DNA from: Polymyxa betae
Lineage: Eukaryota > Endomyxa > Phytomyxea > Plasmodiophorida > Plasmodiophoridae
NCBI GenBank assembly: GCA_003693705.1
Contig: RBZT01000247.1
Span: 1-35,615 of the forward strand
Direction: 5' to 3'
DNA length: 35,615 nt
The notes below the pieces were generated by a model. The model did not search any database. It was not told the DNA's origin and saw nothing but the letters and a program-made list of their open reading frames with translations. Shown here in pieces: positions 29,701-35,615 of this stretch (position 1 is its first letter; the number at the start of each line of letters is the position of its first letter). A program made the translations under genes and the position numbers.

Positions 29701-30071
29701 TGTATTATTTCGGCCGAAGACTCACTATCACTAATGTGACGATTAATAAAAGTCTTCATGTGGCCAAGGAATGCAGATCCTAGCCACAACTTCAGTGCAT
29801 GAATCGGCTTGATCTTCTGGACCCGGCGATCAATTCCTCTTGCCCCAAACATTCCCTTCAGAAGAACCTTCCGGACGATCCGGACCTCTTCCCGAGCTCG
29901 TTCCAGTAGATAAAGCTCAACGTTATCGACTTCAATGTCCTACTCCTGGGTTGAGACACCTGTCCAATCCTCAACTGATACGCCGTCATCCTGTTCCCCG
30001 AAAAGATCGAGATCAGCTATAAGGGACGCTAAACGATCATCTCCAATTAAGCTAGCATCGTCTGAAGACAT
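26792..30071 (-). pseudogene. PiggyBac-like DDE transposase with inserted YqaJ nuclease and SAP motif
   Basis: One degraded gene, about 1,090 codons. From the ATG at 30071: acidic N-terminus; 'RVQKIKPIHALKLWLGSAFL'; first catalytic Asp in 'SMDDDLL' (29421); 'VGARGESVLDCVNILL'; second Asp in 'LVAFDRGYGG' (29175). Then 'YEQRTPEWFLLRYGRITG' (28779-28728), the YqaJ N-terminal block; a SAP motif 'LSVADLKEICKAKGLRVGGN' (28522-28463); the YqaJ core with Glu in 'GSMNES', 'FSPDAICF' and 'CVEFKT', a PD-(D/E)XK site complete by eye; then 'LWNKIKGGVNVYSRV' (third position Asn here, 27648); then a Cys-rich C-terminal domain 'CVWCC...CAICEVPLC...CFDQWH' as in PiggyBac proteins, and a basic tail. Lesions: TAG 29942-29940, TGA 27934-27932, TAA 27868-27866, frameshifts near 29620, 28600, 27700 and 27190. 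PiggyBac kinship is inferred from the GGV block and Cys-rich end. Confidence 0.78.
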
Positions 30072-30284
30072 GTTTGATGGCAATAACTTGGATTCACGAA
30101 AACAAACAATATCAATGATCGGTATGCAGATCATGATCATGCCGTACTACCCATATTTCTGCTGCTCGTCATCGAAGCCTACTTTTGAAAATCGTCACAG
30201 GCCTATTGATAGGGAAGCGATAGCAGTTTATAGATGCGAAATCAGAATAAATACAAAGAAGTTACAAGCACGTGAAATGTCAGA

Positions 30285-30452
30285 TTTTATCCTACAGAAG
30301 GAATCGTATAGGATAAAACCTTTGAGCTGTCGCAATCACGAATTTATATTTTATCCTACCAGGTAGGATAAAATACACGAGGTTAAGATTTAAAAGCGCT
30401 TTTAAACCGATGCGGCGATGCCACGGTCAATTTTAAAAGCGCTTTTAAAATT
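30285..30452. repeat. right subterminal palindromes of the 4.2-kb element
   Basis: TTTTATCCTA/TAGGATAAAA arms at 30285-30318; a near-perfect 25-bp palindrome TTTTATCCTACC-a-GGTAGGATAAAA at 30349-30373; TTTAAAAGCGCTTTTAAA at 30389-30406; the extended 24-bp palindrome of the same core at 30429-30452. Order mirrors the left end. Confidence 0.88.
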
Positions 30453-30557
30453 CTCCGGAACGCCAACTTTGATATCCCCTAATATTCCGATCGGACCTGA
30501 CTAAACTCCGTTAATCGGAAACTTTCCGAGTTTCGAGCTAACCTCCGATCTCAGTGA

Positions 30558-30565
30558 TATATAAG
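30558..30565 (+). promoter_or_regulatory. TATA-like box upstream of Ty3 Gag
   Basis: TATATAAG 124 bp before the Gag ATG at 30689, in the position of an LTR U3/R promoter. Supported only by sequence and position. Confidence 0.3.
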
Positions 30566-30688
30566 GGTTCGTATCGATCTAATATAATCATTCTGCATTC
30601 ATCATTACAATTGTAGCATCAACTTTAAAGTAGACTTGCTACAAAGATTTCTATAGCTGCACTTTGCCATTTCAAGACTTGATATATT

Positions 30689-31384
30689 ATGGAGGACATG
30701 GCGAATATGACAGACAATGTGGAGGATCAGTCCGCGCACAATTCGGCCGATGGCGGAGGTGAACCGCAGCCTGGTAACTCGGTTACTGACAATGGTCAAC
30801 ACGATCGAATGATGCCGCAAGCCCCAAATTTATTCAACGGCGCATTCGTGATCAACCAGGAGACACCGCCGCTGGATAACGGCAATTCTCGTGCTGAACT
30901 TGCCGCATAGTACGTCCAAGCGAACGATTATTATCTTCGGATGATTGCTTCTGGGAATGCAATCCCTCTTCGCGCACTGTTTCATCCGGACAAATTATGC
31001 TACATCGCGAATTGGGAATTGTATGAGCACATGGAGGTTTCTTTGCTGACGGACAAAATCTTCAGTGACTACGTATACGTTGGACGTCAACTTGCTCAAG
31101 AATCGACCGACAGTGTTAACCATGTCCAAGCTGCCATGGCTAGCTTGAAGGTGGAGTTCACTCCAGGAATGCCGCTGTCGGTAGTTGAAAAGTTTATGCA
31201 GTCGTTTAAAAATATCCTGCAGCGGTACCAGCTTGTCAGGGATGCCGGGCGAAAGCGGGCTAGAGTAGGATTTGTCGAAAGCGAAAACGAATGTATTAAT
31301 AAAACGGAGGTTAGCGGAATGGAATCTGTCTGCTGTCCTAGTTCGCTGAAGTATATCTACGGAATGTTCTTAGAACATTCTTGA
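30689..31384 (+). pseudogene. Ty3 Gag, interrupted
   Basis: ATG at 30689, a polar Asn/Gln/Asp-rich N-terminus, one in-frame TAG (30908-30910), then in the same frame a capsid-like helical region 'YYLRMIASGNAIPLRALFHP', 'DKLCYIANWELYEHMEVSLL', 'SDYVYVGRQLAQES' and 'FMQSFKNILQRYQLVRDAGR'. It ends where the hAT-like insertion begins; the nucleocapsid part resumes after 32228. The order and context with the pol gene make Gag likely; the capsid sequence itself is only generically similar. Confidence 0.65.
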
Positions 31385-31446
31385 CAGAGTAGAATCACGG
31401 CCTTTCTCAAGTTTTGACATCTGGCGTCTGCAGTGGAACGCTCTAG

Positions 31447-32227
31447 TAGGGCTCCGATCGGGTCGGGTCGGGTCGGGTTCGGTCGGATACCAGCCCCATA
31501 CCCGAACCCGACCCGACTTTTCCGGGTCGTGTACCCGACAATTGTATGGCGAGAGAAAAAATTCACAGAAACGCTGTATAAACATCTTGATTGGCTGCGC
31601 TATTACCTAACGTCAATGCACTTAGTGTCTCAGGCTGAAGGGAATGTCGACGCAGTCTAAAAACATTGTCCGCAGTTAAAAATTTCTTAAATCCGACACG
31701 GGCAATCCAGGAATGGACAGTACTCGCATGCGAAGTAATGTAATATAAAGGATCAACAGAAGAATCCTCGCAGCGCAAGTTCAAATAATTGTCGGCCTCG
31801 TTAATTATTGGCCTTCACAAACGCATTGAGAGAACATCGAGGTACGTGAAAAATGAAGAATCTTCACCAGCTGCCCCTGTGGTAGCGGTGGGGACCTGTT
31901 CAGCAGTACCAATTTCTCCCAATCGGTCACTTTTGCTCCCAATTAGAGATTATCGGAAGAGAAACAGGTTCGATAAGGTCAGAGTAATCAATATCGAAGT
32001 CCATTATTTTTGAATAGTTGCGAACCCGTCGGTGAAGAAATGGGTGCTTTGTTCTTGCGGGTTGTCATATTCGTGACTGCAATGATGCATCTTGACAAAA
32101 TACACAAATGGGAGCTGAACGTAAATCCGTGCGCGGTTTATATATACATCTCAAATTATAACCGTCGGATACTCGACCCGCTACCCGAACCCGACCCGAA
32201 CCCGACCCGACCCGGGTGGCAAGACTG
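31447..32227. mobile_element. hAT-like element with (CGGGT)n terminal repeats, inserted in Ty3 gag
   Basis: The left end TAGGGCTCCGATCGGGTCGG (31447) and, inward from the right, CAGTCTTGCCACCCGGGTCG (32227) both run into tandem GGGTCGGGT repeats, so the ~780-bp insert has G-rich inverted ends (31459-31480 and 32183-32215). Ends of the type (C/T)AGGGCTGGCA..CGGGTCGGG are known from plant hAT MITEs. The interior holds a hATC-like remnant. No clean 8-bp target duplication was found. Confidence 0.65.
31563..31900 (-). pseudogene. hAT dimerisation-domain remnant
   Basis: On the minus strand the frame contains 'DPLYYITSHASTVHSWIARV' and 'NVFRLRRHSLQPETLSALTL', the latter matching the end of the hATC domain (F-S-..N.....R..L.PE....L). 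Upstream, 'AEQVPTATTGAAGEDSSFF' and 'NEADNYLNLRCEDSS' stay in the same frame with one stop between, like the usual linker before hATC. Catalytic domains are missing. Confidence 0.55.
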
Positions 32228-32262
32228 ATCAGCGAAAACCGAAGGGGACGAGTGACCAGCGC

Positions 32263-34636
32263 GTGAAGTCCCAGGTAAGCAAAAAGGACTTGAACCCATC
32301 ATCGAAGAAGCGCCCGCGATCGGAGTCGATTGATGCGGAAAAGGGCAAGAATGTGTCCTGCTTCCAGTGCCATGAGGTTGGACATCCTCGGGGTCTTTGT
32401 CCGCAGTTGAATAAAAAATCCAAGAAAGTTTCGGATTATACTTTGATCTGTGCTTTGAACTTAAATACTGATCGAACTATTCTAGTTCAAATTGGATCAG
32501 GGATGACAGTTCCAGCAATCTTGGATAGCGGTGCTAATCAGGTTTCTCTTATTCCTAAGCGTGTGCTTAATGAAGTGATCAAGTCTGAACTTGATGACTT
32601 GAAACTTGTAGAGTTGGATCTGTCGATTTTGATTAAATTGGGAGACAATAAAAGCACTGTAGAGGTTTCTGAGACTGTGACTTTAGATATCAAGATCCTT
32701 GCTCAGGCTGGACGAGTGTTAGTTACGGATCGGCGATTCTTAGTCTGGGATGTGCCAGGAGATGAAATTATGAAATCATCTTAGGTAGTGACATCTTACA
32801 GTCGTTAGGGATTGATCCTTATAATGCTATAAATGACTTGGCATGTGTTAGGCAGAAACAGGCAGGATTGAAAAATAGTATGGAGCCTGTACTTAGTAAT
32901 TCAGAGACTGAGGTTATCCAAAGCAGTATTGATAAAGCTATGGAAAGAGCAAGTCATTCTGGTTTAGATAAACACTGGATTTCTAAGTTAGAAACATTAC
33001 TCTATAAGTACACTGATGTATTTAGGGTGAAAATGGGAGCAGATTTTCCAGCCAAAGTTACTCCATTTAAAACAAGTCTTAAGTCGAATGCTAAACCATA
33101 TAAATGCAAACCTAGGAAGTATAGTCAGGAGCAAAGTCAATTTCTTAAAATTTTACAGATGACTTAGTTGCCAATGGTTTGATTTATGAGAATCTCAATT
33201 CTGAGTGGGCTTCACCTGTGTTGATGGTTAAAAAAGAAGGAGGTGGTCACAGGATGTGTGTTGATTTACGTGCTGTAAACACCATGTCTGAGAGTACAGT
33301 ATGGCCAATGCCCTTTCTTGAGTCCATTGCTACTCATTTGGGAGATTCTAAATATTGGTTTAAGTTAGATGCTTTTAAGGGTTTTTAGCTTATGCCGTTA
33401 GCAGAAGAATGTCAAGAGATGTTCTCTTTTATGACAGATAGAGCAGTTTTCTCTCCGAGAAGATCTATTCAAGGAGCTTTGAATTCAGCTATTCAATTTC
33501 AATCCCGGATGCATGAAGTATTCAAGGATTTGATATTTGACAAGCTAATTATCTGGATTGATGATTTGCTTGGACATGCTGCGACGTTAGAGCAGTGGTT
33601 TGTCATTTTAGAAAGTGTTTTACAGTTGGCTTCACAGTTTAATATTAAATTCAATATTGAAAAGTGTGAGTTCTTTTCCACTGAAGTCAAGTACTGTGGT
33701 AGAATATTTTCTATTAGCGGAGTGTCTCATGACACAGCGCGAATTAAAGCTTTGATAGAGAAACCTCAGCCGAAAACAGCAAGAGACTTACAGCAGTTTC
33801 TTATGGCAGCTCAATGGATGAGTAGGAGTATCCCAGAGTTTAATACTAAGGTATATGCTTTACAGCAAGTTTTTGAAGAAGCTATGAAGGGACAGCCAGG
33901 TAGAACTAAGACGATTGCTAGACAAGTTAGGCTTTCAAGATATGGCTGGAGTCCTTTGCATGCGTTGGCTTTTGAGGAACTTAAGGCAGCAATTGCTCAT
34001 CATGTGAAATTGTCATATCCTAAAAAAGATATGATTCAGTGCGTGTACACTGATGCTAATGAAAGCAATAGTTCTGCAGTAGTTACGCAGATACCATTAT
34101 CGGATTTAGATAAACCTGTAGCGCAACAAAGACATGAAACTTTGGGATTCTGTGGACATAAATTCTCAGGCGCTCAATTGAATTGGTCAATTGTTGAGAA
34201 GGAAGGATTTGCAGTAGTTGATGCTTTGAATAAGCTTGAGTATTTGCTAATGAACGACAGACCATTTAAGCTATATGTTGATCATAACAATCTAACACAG
34301 ATCTTTTCCCCGTCTAATGTATCTAAGCCAGTGGCTCAGAAGTTACAGCGTTGGGCTTTAGAAATTCAGAAGTTTAACTATCAGATAAGCTATATTAAGG
34401 GTGAAGATAATGTGTGGTCGGATTTGATGACTCGGTGGGGAGCATCAACAGCAACTAGTGTTATTAAGGTTCAAACTCTTAGAGTTGCTTCGTCCGCAAC
34501 TTTAAAAAATATTTCAGTTGAATATTTTGTAAGACCATCACAAAAGAAGGAATTTGTGTGGCCTTCAGTGGATGAAATTCGAAAATCTCAGAATAAGTAT
34601 TTGAAATCAGCTACCTATGTAATGACGACAATTTAA
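32263..34636 (+). pseudogene. Ty3 nucleocapsid-protease-reverse transcriptase-RNase H
   Basis: Zinc knuckle 'CFQCHEVGHPRGLC' (CX2CX4HX4C, ~32362); protease with catalytic 'AILDSGANQVSLIPKR' (~32516). An 8-bp tandem duplication (ATGAAAT(T/C)) near 32770 shifts frame; a one-base loss near 33155 shifts it back before 'NGLIYENLNSEWASPVLMVK'. Reverse transcriptase: 'RMCVDLRAVNTM', 'FKLDAFKGF', a TAG (33386-33388) at the usual Trp, 'QGALNS', active site 'WIDDLLG' (33552-33572), 'YCGRIFSISGV'. From 33392 to 34636 the frame is open and covers the thumb and RNase H: 'CVYTDANESNSSAVV', 'GAQLNWSIVEKEGFAVVDAL', 'LYVDHNNLTQIFSPS', 'YIKGEDNVWSDLMTRWG'. Phrasing of these blocks is like Ty3 elements of oomycetes; that is from memory. 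Two frameshifts and one nonsense codon inactivate the copy. Confidence 0.92.
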
Positions 34637-34639
34637 AAG

Positions 34640-35170
34640 TGAGCAAAACGGGCAAGATAAAGATTCCGATTGAAGGCGCTGATCTTAGAATACGTTTGTG
34701 TATCATAGCTCATGCAGTAGGAAATAGTGGACATATAGGCTTCCAAGTTGCATCCGTTAAATAGGCCGAATATTTCATTGGCCGAATATGCATACTGACA
34801 TGAGAAAGTTGTGCAATAGTTGCTTACACTGTTCGCCTACCAGGGGTCGTATGAGAAGACCAAGGCCATTAGAAGAAGCGGTTCATGGGCAGTATCCAAA
34901 TCATGTAGCTTACATGGATTGAATTTATGTGATGCCGGCTGAAAAGAAAGGCTCACATAATTACCAGTGAGACGATCTCTCAGGCTACGTTAGAATTACG
35001 CCTGCTGCAATGCTTGATAGTATAGTGGATTGGAGAGCTTCATCTAGAACTCCTGAAGTCATACAGACTGATATGGCATCATATTTTATGTCTCAGGTCA
35101 TGAAAAAGAGTTTACCAAGAGGTGTAATATCATTTTACAGTGGCTTATGGTCATTATAGTAATGGTTCCA
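34640..35170 (+). pseudogene. Ty3 integrase, heavily degraded
   Basis: Continuing from the RNase H end, broken frames contain 'IIAHAVGNSGHIGFQ' (two His), then 'NSCLHCSPTRGRMRRPRP' (C-x2-C), completing the HHCC zinc site; 'HVAYMD' with the first catalytic Asp; 'DDLSGYVRITPAAML'; 'VIQTDMASYFMSQVM' with the second Asp. The Glu block is not recognisable. At least three stops and several frameshifts occur. The remnant fades out by about 35170. Confidence 0.75.
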
Positions 35171-35469
35171 TTAGGTAATCAATAAGCATTACCTAGCCCT
35201 GATCCGAGCTCTAATTTCAGAGCTACATTGGAATAAGAGTGATATATTGGCATTGGTTCAATAAAAATATAGATCATAAGCAGCACATCGGACCATATGG
35301 CTTCAGGGCCTTTGTTTCACCCCCCATCTCCCATACAAAAACCTCAATAATCCACGTTATAACACCCAATAACCTTATTTTTCGACGAATCTTTGTAAAT
35401 TTAGGATAATTTATAAAAATATAGGATTTTCAAAAATTATTTAAAAAAAATGAAAATTATAATAATAAA
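35171..35469. other. transition into AT-rich DNA, nothing recognised
   Basis: Composition drops sharply in GC after about 35340. No LTR copy or coding frame was recognised. The motif CTCCCATACAAAA (~35329-35341) is the reverse complement of TTTTGTATGGGAG at 6454-6466, which may be a shared repeat or chance. Confidence 0.4.
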
Positions 35470-35615
35470 ATGAAATGTAAATTTTGTAATTCAACAGAAA
35501 ATAAAATGAGAGGAAAAATTTGTTATAAATGCGATTACCAAAACAACAAGCATAAACGGCAAACGGAAGAATATAAGCAGAAACGAAAAGACGCTGAAAA
35601 AAGATATAAAGAAAA
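35470..35615 (+). CDS. partial zinc-ribbon, Lys-rich protein at window edge
   Basis: From the ATG at 35470 the frame stays open to the last base (48 codons). It begins 'MKCKFCNSTENKMRGKICYK' and continues 'CDYQNNKHKRQTEEYKQKRK', i.e. two CxxC pairs (KCKFC and CYKC) forming a treble-clef/zinc ribbon, then a Lys/Glu-rich helix. Codon use is extremely AT rich compared with every other gene in the window. Short CxxC heads followed by KxKE-type helices occur at the start of HNH/GIY-type endonucleases in large DNA viruses, virophages and Polintons; this is a suggestion only. The gene is cut by the window end, so its identity stays open. Confidence 0.5.
   Translation, partial: MKCKFCNSTENKMRGKICYKCDYQNNKHKRQTEEYKQKRKDAEKRYKE

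Larger units (their letters stand above)
26274..30480. mobile_element. 4.2-kb DDE transposon carrying a YqaJ nuclease and SAP motif
   Basis: Left terminus AGGGGTATCAAACATGCG (from 26274) and right terminus, inward, AGGGGATATCAAAGTTGGCG (from 30480) match apart from one extra base and three mismatches. AATA sits directly outside both ends (26270-26273, 30481-30484), a 4-bp target duplication. Just inside both ends are mirrored sets of palindromes: TTTAAAAGCGCTTTTAAA and TTTTATCCTA...TAGGATAAAA. One minus-strand gene fills the interior. PiggyBac itself duplicates TTAA, so the AATA flank, if real, argues for a distinct family. Confidence 0.8.
30485..35170 (+). mobile_element. Ty3-type LTR retrotransposon, degenerate, with nested hAT insertion
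   Basis: Order on the plus strand: promoter-like leader, Gag, zinc knuckle, protease, reverse transcriptase, RNase H, integrase - the Ty3 order. Gag is split by a hAT-like insertion (31447-32227). I could not identify LTRs: 30485-30688 lacks a matching copy after 35170, so ends are approximate. Coding lesions are few in reverse transcriptase/RNase H and more numerous in integrase. Confidence 0.75.

Noticed and set aside
31459-31490. Interstitial telomere
   Set aside because: The G-rich repeats occur in inverted orientation at both ends of one ~780-bp insert next to a hAT remnant, so they are element termini.

Overview
The window is nuclear DNA from an intron-rich microbial eukaryote. Protein-coding genes can be assembled exon by exon with canonical GT-AG introns that are almost all 40-62 nt long, two introns look like GC-AG, and one product starts with a mitochondrial targeting peptide. 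The transposons (PIF/Harbinger pairs, Ty3 with an oomycete-like pol, PiggyBac-like, hAT, pogo-type MITEs) suggest an oomycete, plasmodiophorid/rhizarian or early-diverging fungus; I cannot decide between these from sequence alone. No tRNA, rRNA or CRISPR array was recognised.

Layout. 1-7.9 kb is transposon debris: a Gag-like fragment with a candidate LTR, a broken DDE transposase, a 151-bp foldback element, a complete 3.13-kb PIF/Harbinger element (2515-5644, TAA target duplication) with convergent transposase and Myb-like genes, and a pogo-type element sitting beside another transposase fragment. 7.9-19.9 kb is a compact island of eight host genes: TMEM41-like VTT protein, PCH2/TRIP13, a small unknown, a HOOK-like coiled-coil protein, mitochondrial uL13, a CCCH-FG nucleoporin of the Nup42 type, mitochondrial ClpB/Hsp78 (20 exons, divergent from the nucleoporin) and EMC7. 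I could reconstruct in-frame exon structures for all of them except the one-exon unknown. Intergenic gaps in the island are about 70-290 bp.

20-35.6 kb is again transposons, heavily nested: a pogo-type MITE, a second Harbinger-like element bounded by arrays of a GGAGAATCGATTCTCC palindrome, a 923-bp hAT element with an 8-bp target duplication, another pogo-type MITE, an integrase fragment, a 4.2-kb element (26274-30480), and a Ty3 element whose gag is split by a hAT-like insertion. The last ~150 bases open an AT-rich, lysine-rich zinc-ribbon reading frame unlike anything else in the window.

The most interesting object is the 26274-30480 element. Its single long, now broken, gene reads as a PiggyBac-like DDE transposase with a PD-(D/E)XK nuclease of the YqaJ type inserted between the second and third catalytic positions, and with a SAP DNA-binding motif nested inside that nuclease. 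Its ends carry a 20-bp terminal repeat, AATA flanks and mirrored arrays of palindromes. The host genes are housekeeping functions (protein quality control in mitochondria and ER, mRNA export, mitochondrial translation, lipid scrambling/autophagy, HORMA remodelling) and show no obvious shared pathway.
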